Source: Gnomoniopsis sp. IMI 355080 (taxonomy: Eukaryota > Ascomycota > Sordariomycetes > Diaporthales > Gnomoniaceae). From it: a stretch of DNA of 64,000 nt. Positions 1-9,968 of this stretch are shown here, one piece after another. Both the position numbers and the translations under genes were made by a program. Below the pieces are notes generated by a model. The model searched no databases, was not told where the DNA came from, and saw only the letters and a list, made by a program, of their open reading frames with translations. Each line of letters starts with the position of its first letter. Position 1 is the first letter of the stretch. The stretch is taken from assembly GCA_027946555.1 (NCBI GenBank), contig JAPEVC010000104.1, positions 1 to 64,000 of the forward strand. The letters are read 5' to 3'.

Positions 1-63
1 CCCCACCCACACATACAAGGATCAAATGAACAGAAACACTGACCAAGACCCCACCCCCACCAG

Positions 64-377
64 ATACTCTCGACAAGTCCAAAGTCACGGGCATCAAACA
101 AGTCGACAACCTACAAGACGGCGTGCACGGCCTCGCGGCCGGCCAACTCGGCCAAGACGGCATGCTCGCACCTGTGGGCAATGCCTTCTCCAAGGAGGGC
201 ATCAACCGCGCCGAGCGCCAGGGCAAGGACGATGAAGGCAACTATGTGGGCGGGCCCGCGGGCTCGGTCGTCAATCCCGTTGCCCAGGGCGGACAGGCGG
301 TGGGTAGTGGTATTGCGAACGCCGGGAAGAGTGCCGGTGGTATGGTGGGCGGTTTGTTTGGCGGTGGGAAGAAGTGA
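64..377 (+). CDS. Glycine-rich conserved hypothetical protein, 3' exon only
   Basis: This is the last exon of a gene whose 5' part lies beyond the window edge or within its first 63 bases. A CTGAC branch-like site (39-43) and a CCAG acceptor (60-63) precede an open frame that ends in TGA at 375-377. The exon starts in phase 2 and gives about 103 residues. The peptide begins with charged residues (LDKSKVTGIKQ), has a central KEGINRAERQGKDDEGNY stretch, and ends in a low-complexity Gly/Ala/Ser tail with final GGGKK. I see no signal peptide, catalytic motif or membrane span. I do not recognise a named family; the composition resembles small glycine-rich, stress-type fungal proteins, but that is only an impression. 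It is convergent with the monooxygenase gene downstream. Confidence 0.6.
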
Positions 378-823
378 GCAACCCTCTTCTAAAGGATTGA
401 AAGACAAAGATGAGGGGTGTGTTGGTTCGGTGGAATTATACTTGGGCACCAGGCTCGGCGTTCTCTTTGATTTTTCTTATTTTTGGGCAACATGGCCTTT
501 CTGGATACCCCTTGACTTCACAAGTTTCATCAAGATTTCAGTATCGCGGTATTGGCAGTTCTAGATAATTACCTATACAAATTTTCTGGTCATTTAGACA
601 CTGTTCCTGCATTGCTTGGAGTGCGGATTACATTGCAAGACGGCGTACTTGAGGCTCAGGACTGATAGTGTTCGGAACAGAAAAGCCTATTGTTTTCTGG
701 TCTACCATGTTGCCGTCCAGATTGACCACCGGTTCCAACCCCAGCCCAGGTGGCTTAGGGCGAATGGGAATTCTGTGGTAAAAGGTATTCTGTGGTAAAA
801 GGGGTGGAGTCTATTCACAATAA
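378..823. other. Convergent 3' intergenic region
   Basis: This 446-bp stretch lies between two convergent gene ends. The only structure seen is a 17-bp tandem duplication (unit ATTCTGTGGTAAAAGG plus one base) at 770-786 and 787-803. No coding sequence is supported. Confidence 0.6.
770..803. repeat. Tandem duplication, 2 x 17 bp
   Basis: Two adjacent copies of ATTCTGTGGTAAAAGG followed by T or G; 16 of 17 positions match. It lies just outside the 3' end of the monooxygenase gene and is probably a replication-slippage product. Confidence 0.8.
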
Positions 824-2203
824 TTACAAGACATCCATTAAAGCCGACTTGGCCTTTTCTATCATGTTGTCAATGTCATAGTCCCATATCTCATGGAACC
901 TCCACGTTATTTCCCTCCCATACGTCTCCGGATCCTTCGCCACCGCGGGATCCTTCCATTCAAACAAACCCACTGTCTCGCGGGTCTGTTTAACAAGCCA
1001 TTGCGTCCTCTCGTACCGCGCCTCAGTATACACGCCAAACGCAGTCTCCAGATACTTCACCTTCTGGCTCTCCTCGTTGGCATTGGAAAGTTGATCCTGC
1101 ACACTCTTTAACAACTCCGCCAACAGACATGCGTCCTCAATGCCAAAACCAGCCCCAGCACCGAGATGTGGACCCACAGCGTGCGCAGCATCGCCAGCCA
1201 AACATAACCTGGCCCCTCGATGATATTGCCGTATTGGATTGTCCAGCATATCAAAGATCGCCCACTTATCCATCTCCGCAGGCAGCATCTCCACAATGGC
1301 CTTGACATCCTCATGCCACCCGGCAAAAGCCCGCATCGCCTCGTCCCGCGTCGCACCACGGCCCGTGTGCCGCCCGCCCGGCGCCGACCACCTCGGCTCG
1401 GGGTCAGAGATGACGGCGAGGGTGTTGAGGAAGGTGTTGCCCGCCACTGGGTAAGTGATGATGTGCGCGTCGGGACCGTTGTACATGAACCGCGTGGATG
1501 TCATGTTGTGACCGAGGCGCGCGAGGGCTTGCTCCATGGGTATGAGGGCGCGGAAAGAGTATTTTTGGGTGTACGTTGCGGCGGAGCAGCCTGGAAAGAA
1601 TTGGGCACGTAGGCGCGAGCGGATGCCATCACTGCCGATGACTGGGTGGTAGAAGTCAGACTTGGACATCGCGTTGGTTTCATGGTTCTCCAACTGCCCA
1701 GCATTTACAAGAACGCTTAGGTTATAAGACTTCTCACCTGTGTCAGTAGCCTCCTCACTTCCATCCGCAAACCTCAAAATGATCCCTCCCTCCTCACCCT
1801 CAAGTATGTCCTCCACCATCATCCCAAACTTGAGTCTCTCCCGCGGCAGACATTTCACCAACTCTTCGAGGAAATCCGACCTCCTACAGCCGCGGAAGCA
1901 GCCCTCGCCCACAAACAACTTGAAGATGAGCTCCTTCGTCTCCCCATTTACCCACTGGAAATAGTCCTCCCCATTCGCGTTGGCGACCTTCTCATACGCT
2001 GCGTGCACTTCAGGCGCTAGAACTTTCATAGCCCACTCAGCATTGGGGCTCAGTCCAATCCCCGCCCCGACCTCCTGGATACCGGTTGCGCGCTCGTAAA
2101 TAGTAAAGGGCACGCCGCGAGCATGGAGGCCGATCCCGAGACAAAGGCCGGTCACGCCACCGCCCACGACAGCGACGTGGAATGGCGGTGTCGAGGGTGT
2201 CAT
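824..2203 (-). CDS. FAD-dependent monooxygenase, salicylate hydroxylase-like
   Basis: Predicted NAD(P)H- and FAD-dependent aromatic hydroxylase (class A flavoprotein monooxygenase). The N-terminus has the Rossmann motif VVGGGVTG (near residues 11-18) followed by an acidic strand end (YERA). The middle has the GSDGIRS motif, and the C-terminal half has GDAAHAVGPHLGAG, which binds the FAD ribityl/phosphate. The frame is open throughout, but an internal segment disrupts the conserved approach to GSDGIRS. An intron at 1642-1737 (96 nt, donor CAG|GTGAGA, acceptor CCCAG) restores a normal join (TVIGSDG). Exons are complement(1738-2203) and complement(824-1641), giving 427 residues, usual for the family. 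The retained intron is in frame without a stop, so a 459-residue readthrough form is possible. It is divergent from the reductase at 2518, suggesting co-regulation. The substrate cannot be told from sequence. Confidence 0.9.
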   Translation of the reverse strand: MTPSTPPFHVAVVGGGVTGLCLGIGLHARGVPFTIYERATGIQEVGAGIGLSPNAEWAMKVLAPEVHAAYEKVANANGEDYFQWVNGETKELIFKLFVGEGCFRGCRRSDFLEELVKCLPRERLKFGMMVEDILEGEEGGIILRFADGSEEATDTGEKSYNLSVLVNAGQLENHETNAMSKSDFYHPVIGSDGIRSRLRAQFFPGCSAATYTQKYSFRALIPMEQALARLGHNMTSTRFMYNGPDAHIITYPVAGNTFLNTLAVISDPEPRWSAPGGRHTGRGATRDEAMRAFAGWHEDVKAIVEMLPAEMDKWAIFDMLDNPIRQYHRGARLCLAGDAAHAVGPHLGAGAGFGIEDACLLAELLKSVQDQLSNANEESQKVKYLETAFGVYTEARYERTQWLVKQTRETVGLFEWKDPAVAKDPETYGREITWRFHEIWDYDIDNMIEKAKSALMDVL

Positions 2204-2517
2204 TTTGGGATGATGCTGTCAGGTTTGGTTGTCTGGCAGTGAAGGTGGCGAGACTATATATGTCCTTCACCTTTTTCAGTCATCATGTCTTTTGGGGCAG
2301 TGGAGTTGGAGATTCTAGGCGTTATGTAGTAAGTGTGTAAGCTGGCTCGGTCCCGAACGGACCCTCGTGGCGGAGGTCCGAGACATCGGCGTGAGGGAGC
2401 TACAGAACCGGATACTTCGGATTTTACGATGGTACTACTCTATGAAATAAAATCTAGCACAAGCACGCTTATGTACGTGACTGAATTATTTCGTATACTG
2501 CTCAGCTCCTTCGCAAC
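2204..2517. promoter_or_regulatory. Shared divergent promoter, monooxygenase/reductase
   Basis: 314 bp separate the start codons of two divergently transcribed redox genes. The region holds the inverted repeat CGGACC-N11-GGTCCG (2358-2380). The layout fits a bidirectional promoter under one regulator; this is inference from gene order and the palindrome. Confidence 0.55.
2358..2380. promoter_or_regulatory. CGGACC-N11-GGTCCG palindrome, possible zinc-cluster factor site
   Basis: A perfect 6-bp inverted repeat (2358-2363 and 2375-2380) with an 11-bp spacer. Zn2Cys6 binuclear-cluster factors typically bind paired CGG triplets in inverted order, so this is a reasonable candidate operator for both flanking genes. 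No binding evidence is visible. Confidence 0.4.
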
Positions 2518-3826
2518 ATGGCCGATATAGATAGGGAGAAAGTCCTCCTCACCGGTGAGTGCCCACTGTAATGATTATCCTATGGTCCTCGACCCCTACC
2601 GATGTGGAAGTACTAAGACGTAGTATAAAATACAGGAGGCAGTGGGTTCATTGCGTCCCACGTACTGGACGTGCTTTTGGATCATGGGTTAGCAGCGAGT
2701 CACGCCAAGTGTAATTCTCAGTGGAGCTCTAACTAGGTAACCAACAGCTTCTCTGTTGTGGTGACAGCAAGATCTTCTGAAAAGGGAGAAGCGATTATCA
2801 AGTCTCTTGACCCGAATATGCAACCTCACGTATCCTGGGAAGTCGTAACAGATGTCAGCGAGGACGCCGCCTTTGACCATGTGAGTTTTCAAAGGGACAA
2901 CAACACGACAGACTCTTACAAGCCAAACAGATCTTTCAATCCGGTCAGAAGTTCGACTACGTGATCCATACAGCCTCGCCCTATAGCTTCAAGGTCGACG
3001 ACGCAGTCAAGGACTTCCTTGACCCGGCGATCAAGGGTACGACGGGAATACTTAGATCGATCAAGGCACATGCGTCCAGTGTAAAGCGTGTCGTAATTAC
3101 CTCCTCCTCCGCAGCAATTATAAATCCCTGGAAACATGAACAAGTGTACGATGAGGGAAAGTGGGCACCATTTACTTGGGACGATGCATTGAAGCCCGAG
3201 AATGCGTATCCAGCGAGCAAGGCAGGTTCTCGTTTATTTTAAAGCACCCAGCGCTTGAAAAGAGAGCACGAAAGTTAACAACGCAGCAACAGAAATTCAT
3301 GGAAAGGGCTGCCTGGGATTTTATGGACAGGGAGCAGCCCGCCTTCGACCTCGCCACCATCAACAACACGTACACCTTCGGCCCAATCCAGCGCCAGCTG
3401 CCCAGCCTGGACGCAATGAATACATCCAATCTTCGTATTCGCGACCTCGTGCTAGGAAAGATGAAAGAGCGGCTGCAGCCTACCTTCCCGGTATTTACGT
3501 GGGTGGACGTCAGGGACGTGGCGCTTGCACATGTGCGTGCAATGGTGACACTTGGGGCTGGTGGGAAGAGGTTCTACGTAGTTGGTGGGCACTTTAGTAA
3601 TAAGCAACTGGCGGATTGCATTCGAAAAAGCCACGTAGAGTTGGAAGAGAGGTTGCCGAGTGAGGATTGTGCGGACGACCTGCCAGAGGATGTGTACCAA
3701 TTTGACAATCGACAATCGAGGGAAGTGCTTGGATTGGATTATAGGCCTTTGGAGGTGAGTGTGAAAGATACGGTGGATTCAATTTTGGACTGGCAAGCGA
3801 GGCATAATTGCTGCTACATCACCTAG
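2518..3826 (+). CDS. NAD(P)-dependent aldehyde/ketone reductase (extended SDR, Gre2/dihydroflavonol reductase-like)
   Basis: Extended short-chain dehydrogenase of the Gre2/DFR type, which reduces carbonyl substrates with NADPH in the cytosol. Exons are 2518-2554, 2636-2687, 2748-2880, 2931-3221 and 3293-3826, giving 348 residues, normal for the family. The join of exons 1 and 2 builds the cofactor loop TGGSGFIASH (near residues 12-21). The serine-rich strand VVITSSSAA (near 129-136) and the catalytic pair Y167-xxx-K171 (YPASK) are present, followed by the family-typical ERAAWDF and FDLATIN. Intron 4 (3222-3292) is best modelled with a GC donor (AAG|GCAGGT) and CAACAG acceptor. This is phase 0 and joins YPASK to KFMERAAW, whereas the nearby GT donor shifts the frame. 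TTAAC at 3274-3279 is a good branch site. It shares a promoter with the monooxygenase. Confidence 0.88.
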
Positions 3827-4027
3827 TATATGGACTTGGGCATTTCTTCAGTCAGCCTGAGATCCTTGGATCAGCTATGTTCAGATAACTTACACTCCAG
3901 TGTGACTCTGCATCCCCATTACCCGGTGGAGCAAAGCAAGATCGTCCTCCCTCCACCACTATGTTACCACCTTGCATGGCCGCTGTGACATTCCAAACTA
4001 CAAATTACGAAGCCCCAATCACGCTTT

Positions 4028-4657
4028 TCAACGCCTTCGCCGCTGTCTCCGTCCGAATGCCGAATTTATCATCTCCGAAATGACGAGCTGAATGAAATAT
4101 TCCTTCATCAACCTATACAGAAACTCCTTGCGGTAAAAGGGCAACGAGTTCCATCCCACAAACCAGACACTGCCAAAAAGCCCTACCAGCGCAGATCGCC
4201 GGACTAGCTCGCTGACAATCATGCCGGAAACCGGCCATATCGCCCACATCACTGCGACCTCGAGCACGACGGCGGGCCAAAAGTAGCTCGGCTCCCATAA
4301 GCCCAAGGGGAAGGTTAGGTGCGCCATCTGCAATTGACCATCCCGAACTTGCACGTCACCGCCTATTTTGGGCACCGTGATAGTCAGAAGAAAAGGTTCG
4401 ACGGCTTCGGCGATGTACCAGTGAAGTATAATGGCCCCGAGGCCGATGATCGGTGAGATGACCCGGTCGATAAAGTGCTCGCCGTCCAGCTCGGTCTTCC
4501 AATCCGGTTGGATAATCCACGAAACTGGAGCGAAGGAGCTCATGTGGAAAAGGAAGAGGAAGCCTATGAAGACGGATGCGGCGCGCCTTGCGAAGAGGTT
4601 GGGCGCTTGAGGCGCCGGACGTCGGGCGTTGCGAGCAGCGGTGTAATTGTCGGCCAT
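4028..4657 (-). CDS. Small multi-pass membrane protein, unknown function
   Basis: 209 residues from the ATG at 4657 (MADNYTAARN). The frame stays open upstream to an ATG at 4909, but that part is low-quality and contains a GTGAGTG donor-like site, so it is more likely 5' leader. After a basic, proline-rich N-terminus comes a hydrophobic span (SVFIGFLFLFHMSSF), then a stretch around an HWYIAEAVEPF motif, further hydrophobic spans (WPAVVLEVAVMWAIWP; ALVGLFGSVWFVGW) and a strongly basic end (GRRQRRRR). The pattern suggests three or four membrane segments. I do not recognise the family. It is convergent with the reductase, with 201 bp between stops. Confidence 0.6.
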   Translation of the reverse strand: MADNYTAARNARRPAPQAPNLFARRAASVFIGFLFLFHMSSFAPVSWIIQPDWKTELDGEHFIDRVISPIIGLGAIILHWYIAEAVEPFLLTITVPKIGGDVQVRDGQLQMAHLTFPLGLWEPSYFWPAVVLEVAVMWAIWPVSGMIVSELVRRSALVGLFGSVWFVGWNSLPFYRKEFLYRLMKEYFIQLVISEMINSAFGRRQRRRR

Positions 4658-6860
4658 CTTCTGAGTCCCCTCGAGTGTTGATGGTCTTGGTGGTTTCCGA
4701 ATAGCGGGTAGGTGATGAGGTGTGCAAATGTAGCGGACGTAATGATAAGTGCGGCGAGATGATCCGAAGTGACACGTCGATGAGTTTTCAGGTTCAGGGA
4801 GAAGCTTCCAGAATCTGCTGCCTCGGCTTAGACAAAGAACATAGCGGTTGTGTTCAATATCACTCACTTGGATTATATGTCCTTGAAGCAAACCTGACTC
4901 TCCTCTCACTCTCGGGACCTCTGTGACAATGTGTTTGATTTATAATTGCCAAACTTCTGTAGAAGATGATTGAGGCTGGTGTGTGCAGTCGACTATAGCA
5001 AGATGCTTCTGCTTTCAAGAGTTGACGTCTGCAGGGTTAGGGATGCCGATCTACATGGGGACCCCCCCTGGGGTGAACGAAACGAAATTGATGAGGTCTG
5101 TTGTCATAGCCACATTGATCATATTCAGTAAAATATTGAGAAAATTTAGAGTCACTTGAACTTTATAAAAACGTACCATTTTAATTGTTGGGAGATGAAT
5201 TGACTGGTGTAGTGTTTGACGGGCTGTTCAGCGTCTTATTCATGGCCCAGGGCCGTACCTGGTTTGGGGGCTCGGCCTCTATGCGAGACGATATTTCCCA
5301 TATCCACTTAATTGGAAATCTCACTAGCTTTACAAATTGAATGTATTGATTCAAAACTATTGCAGCTATGCTTGCTGGCAGAATCCGTGCAGCTGAAGTG
5401 TCATATAGCGTACACTCGAGACCGACTCCCCGGGTTCCGGCTCCCGCGTTCCGTCTAGATGGGATTTTATGTAATATGAACAAACGATTACCAATATACA
5501 GGTCAAAAAGTCCTAGTAGATCTCATGTGGGTCTGGTATATACGTAAGGAACTCAATAGACCCAGGATACTAATACAGTAGTGGTTGGTGAAGCTGAAAG
5601 CAACGTAGAATCCGCTAAGGGTTCTCAGATTACAGGAAGCCCAGCACAACACGAATACTTGAAAAATATCACGTAAGTATCTAGCTTGTTTTAGTGGCCG
5701 TGAATCATCAACTCGCCAAGTTGTTTCTATGAAAAGCATACCTGTGAGCAGTCATCCTTTATTCACGGCGGTCAGACTTACTCTCCTCCGAATTAGCAAG
5801 ACTTTCAGTCTGACACAAGCTACACCAAAATCGAGTCCACTCACACATGTACAAATAAGAGTGGGCCTCTTGACTTGGAATTAAGGCTAAATTAGATGAC
5901 TTGCAGAGGCCCATTTTATTCCTTCAGTCCGGATGCATAGCTACCAATCCCGTTACGAATGCGTGAGCTGACAAAAACCGTCGGCCGCTCTATCGCGAAT
6001 CATAACCTCTATGTCGCGTGGTAAGTATGGGTCTCAGACTTCATAGTGCGTATCCACTTCCCGTCGCCTTGTAAGGCATATAAAATGGACACTTCAAACT
6101 CATTTGGATATCCGATAAGCCTTGGCGGCCGCTAGTAGTCATCATCGTGATATCGAAAAGTATGCAGGACTTATATGAGACGCGAGCAATAAATAGACCG
6201 GTGGCACGGTGTCACAAAGTGGGACGCATGTAGGTAGGATTCGATCCTGCATCGCTCAATGGCGTTACTGCACCGTTTAACCAAAAGCTGTGCGACTGCG
6301 CTCGCTACGATCCGGGCCCTGGCTGACACGAAGGTGGCATACTGTCGACCCGTCTAGAACTTGGGAAGATGTGATATCTCAGCCCCCCATACCACCGCAC
6401 GTGGCTTGAAGGACTGTCAGAAATGACAGAAACGGAAATCCTTCCAGGCTTCCGCCAGAGTGTCTGCGTGTGTCCTGGACCGAGCTTATCACAAATACTT
6501 GGCGCACTGCATCCTAGGCGCCCTGGGACACGGCACATTCCTGCAGGGTGGAGGTTTGTAGAGCTCACTGATTGGATGCAGGACAGGACCACCAGCACAG
6601 GAATCTCGGAAAACCGGCCACTCACACAAAATGGTGGGTTACTCAATTTCCCCGTGCCAGAAGCTCCAATGAAACATAGCGGCGGTCCGTTCCTTCACCC
6701 GCAGTTTGTTGCAAAGGACCAACTCCGTCTCGCAACGTCACCTCATCCCAGCACCGCACATCACACCCGCTACTAGTCTCCACCGACGATACCAGAGCTC
6801 AAAGATTTCAAAACAGTCGCCTTTTTCCCCTTTCTCACAACCGATGCATGTTGCACAGCC
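4658..6860. other. Intergenic, no gene seen
   Basis: About 2.2 kb with only short unsupported frames. Near 6237-6283 on the minus strand there are an RNA polymerase III A-box match and a near-match to a B-box, too close together for a normal tRNA (see findings). The last few hundred bases should hold the promoter and leader of the Clr5 gene. Confidence 0.5.
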
Positions 6861-8616
6861 ATGTCTTCCTTTCATGATACCCCTTCTGGTGTCCCAGGTG
6901 CGGGGGGGCAGCATTGGGAGGGTGCGTCAGGGCGCGCGTTGACTATGGACACGGCGGTCTCACCTTATTCTGAAGCCTCACATAGTCCGTACGGCTTACC
7001 CATCTCGCCTGAGTCATCAAACGACTCTCGTCAAGGATCCAGCCCCGAGGCAGATTCCGCCGAGACATCCGCAAAGCCTGTGAAGTCGGGAAGGACACCC
7101 AGCAGATATGACTGGAGCAAGCACAAGCCGATGATTAAAAAGCTTTACATAGACGAGGACAAGACGTTGAAGGAGATGATGGAAATCATGCAGCGGGAGC
7201 ACAACTTCGTCGCGACGTAAGCACAGGAGGACTGTTCTATTGGTTGCTTCCACCTATCCCCCCTGGGCGATCCAATGCTGACATGCATATCGTATAAGTC
7301 CGAGAATGGTCAAAACCCGACTAAAGAAATGGGGCTACACCAAAAACGTCAGCGTCAGGTCCGAAGAAGTCGAGTCGCTGATGGAGTTAATTTTTGATGC
7401 CGAGAGCCACGGCAGTGTCCGAAGGACATCGACTGCAGTGACCCTTGCCACAGGACGGGTGGTTGGATTGGACAGAGTCGCAGCACACCTCAGACGGAAG
7501 AGGATATCCCCCATTATTGTGCAGAAAGCTTCTCAAGTTTCGATGGCTCGCTATCACCATGGTGGATCCCCATCACCGACGTCGCTAAGCATGGATTCCC
7601 CATTCGAATTCCGGTTGCCCGAAACCATCTTCTTTGACGTAGACTCCTTCGTGTCCGGTTCAATACAGCGTCCTGACGCGAGAATGCTAGTCCAAGGGTT
7701 TTCAGGTGCCCAGTCCGTCAAATTTCTCGACCTGGCTTCGTCTGCTCGGAAGCTTTTCGATCAACATAAGGATACCGAAGCTCTCTCTCTTTTACGTATG
7801 GCTCCGGTTAGGGTCAAAGAGCTGCTTCATTCGGATGAACCAACGGTAGTGCGAATGGTCTTCATGGCCCTCATTCAACTTCTAAATGGTCCACGTGGTC
7901 GAAGCCTTGACGACGCGGTCAGCGCACTTGTCAGATATAGCGCTTCCTTGGCTACAGAGGATAATTCGGAGTGGCCAGAACAGCACCCGGTAAGACGCAT
8001 TCTGTTGAACCTCAGTCAGGCTAGGGATGAGTCTCTACTGGAAGTTGTCATCCGTGGGTACAAGAGACTCCTGGACTCGTATGAGTCCTTATCGGGGCAG
8101 TCGGTGAAGGCGACCACACCCGCATGGCTTGATTTGGGTGAGGCAGCTGGGTTTGCGAATTTGCCATATGAGGACTTGGCAAAATCCCTATGGAATGCTT
8201 ACCAAGAGAAGTGTGCCAACGTAGAGACACGGCAGTCGTCATTCCAACAATTATTTTGGATGGCCGAGTTGGAGCGTCAAAAGGTGCAATCACTCGGCCT
8301 ATCGTCGGAACGGTTGCAAGAGTTGCTGGAAATGACTCTTCAGGCTTGTGGGGATGTCCAGGATGGATCTGCTCTGAATGCAGAAGCGAATTGTCATTAT
8401 AGCCTTGCCGGCATCTACAAAACCAAGGGTAACCGTTTGCTTGCTGCGGACCATATGCGAAGGACTATCCAGCGGTGCAAACAGCTTGGTGTGGATGCTG
8501 CTGCTGCGAGGATGATGGTGGAGTTGCAGGGCTGGCATCGTGAATGGGGCGAAGACGACAAGATCGAGGCAGTAGAGGGAGAGCTCACTCTGCAGATGAA
8601 TGAACTTGGCTTGTAG
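6861..8616 (+). CDS. Clr5-domain protein, putative regulator
   Basis: Exons 6861-7216 and 7299-8616 encode 557 residues. Intron 7217-7298 (GTAAGC...ATAAG) splits the Clr5 domain and restores it: the first exon gives W..HKPMIKKLYIDEDKTLKEMMEIM and FVAT, the second PRMVKTRLKKWGYTKN. Clr5 domains (near residues 92-155 here) occur in many ascomycete proteins of presumed nuclear or regulatory role. The N-terminal 90 residues are Ser/Pro/Gly-rich and probably disordered. The C-terminal 300 residues are helical and suggest tetratricopeptide-like repeats (for example CHYSLAGIYKTKGNRLLAADHMRRTI), a combination seen in other Clr5 proteins. No DNA target can be proposed. The model start has a CC-rich context just 5' of ATG. 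Confidence 0.82.
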
Positions 8617-9300
8617 TGAAGAACCACCCAAGGCTGTGCAATCGAAAGGCACGAACCAAATGGGTAGTCGCTGTCACCTGTTGTGTAAAAGATCGCAGTC
8701 TAAAGACACAGCCATCTCCCTAAAATTTGGGCGTCAGTTGAGCATGGCTGGAGCGCTGGGGCCTATTCTTATCATAATAATGTAATCATTCACCGAGGTC
8801 TGAGTCTTGTTGCCTTCTTCTACTGAATGCAAGGCCGCCAAATCATTTCTGTGTGTTGTGACTCACTTCCGTGCTGACTTTAGCCTGTCGTTGTGGCTGT
8901 AGAAAAAGCAGAGCCTCCATTAATTCGTCTCGTGAGCACACTGGTGCACTTGAAGTGGAGTTGTCGGATGAGCGGCCGCTTTTTCAAGGACGGACTAAGG
9001 CACCCTTTGCACATATTTCTGATCACGAAAGGGATCATGGTGATTCTATTGGAGGAATGAAGATTGCAGTATGAAGCCAGAGACTTGTTGGGAGCCGCAA
9101 TTGGCAGCCTACACCTCTCCACTCAAAAGCCCATGTCAGCATGTGTAGTCATCGGTCAATCTTGGAGGTGTGGCTTCATGCCCAGGTCAGACGGACATTT
9201 ATCCTTTCCTAGTGGCTTCCTTTTTAGCCCCCACACGGGCCACACCGCTGTGAATACACATTGCTTCTCGGCTCTCACCGCGGTGTCAGCGCCCACGTGC

Positions 9301-9318
9301 TCAGCCCTACAGGGCTGA
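9301..9318. repeat. Perfect palindrome TCAGCCCT-AC-AGGGCTGA
   Basis: Eight-bp arms around AC. It could act as a hairpin in the transcript or as a dyad protein site. It lies between the Clr5 gene and the short peptide gene; function unknown. Confidence 0.6.
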
Positions 9319-9618
9319 AGATGGTGTTCGGCTGGCTCACCCGCATTGTCTAGGTGCTGTCTTTGGCGCCTGTGTCATACTGTGGCACTGCAAGTCCTGT
9401 AAAAATGAGTGCGACGAAGTGCAGATTTATTTTGGTGCCTGAGCTACGCCCAGCAATGCCTTGATCCTTTCCTATACGAACGTTTCGCCTCATTGGTCGT
9501 GATGTAAGAGTCTTAATCCGCGCAACTGCGCAATGTTACTGCCCGGTGCGTGGTGTGGGTGTATGAGTCCTTGGTCTTGGGGGCTGTGAGGACACCTACT
9601 GGTAGTTGCCCGGACATG

Positions 9619-9629
9619 TATATATATAT
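9619..9629 (+). promoter_or_regulatory. TATA element
   Basis: Alternating TATATATATAT about 150 bp upstream of the ATG at 9781, followed by a CA-rich leader. Its position is plausible for a core promoter of the secreted peptide gene. Confidence 0.4.
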
Positions 9630-9780
9630 CGTGATTGTGATGCCCAATGTCACTTTTGAAGCAGAAAAAAACACCATCCTCATCAGACCATTCTATAGCC
9701 TACGCTACAAGCAGTTCTTCACAGCCAGTCCCACGCCTCACCAAACAAACACATATTATCACAACCTTCCAGCCAGCAAA

Positions 9781-9968
9781 ATGTCTTACACTGCTCTCAT
9801 TACTGCCGCCATCTCTATGGTGGTTACCTTGGCCATTGCTCAGCCAGTTCCGGTCACGGAAGCGGAACCTGCTGAGCCCGCAGTAAGTATACATCCTTTT
9901 CTTACACAGGATTCATGGAGCATTGAGCATCAACTAAATCATCTTAATAGTGCATTGTCTATTGCTAG
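9781..9968 (+). CDS. Short secreted peptide precursor (about 39 residues)
   Basis: The ATG at 9781 is followed by a clear signal peptide (SYTALITAAISMVVTLAIAQ) and an acidic, dipeptide-like stretch (PVPVTEAEPAEPA). A strong GTAAGT donor begins at 9883. The best acceptor is TTAATAG at 9950, with CTAAAT branch-like sequence about 15 nt before it. Splicing adds CIVYC and a stop, giving 39 residues. A second acceptor at 9968 would instead add about 14 residues (MIGQMSTSIH...). EA/EP/PA dipeptides after a signal peptide recall the STE13-processed spacers of alpha-type pheromone precursors, but there is no Kex2 site, no repeated unit and no known pheromone core. I therefore call only a secreted micro-peptide. 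The TATA run and CA-rich leader support real transcription. Confidence 0.45.

Larger units (their letters stand above)
8617..9780. other. Intergenic; promoter of the short secreted peptide gene
   Basis: About 1.16 kb without a supported gene. It holds a perfect 8-bp palindrome with a 2-nt spacer (TCAGCCCT-AC-AGGGCTGA, 9301-9318) and a TATA run at 9619-9629. The last 60 bases before 9781 are CA/AC-rich, typical of leaders of well-expressed fungal genes. Confidence 0.5.
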
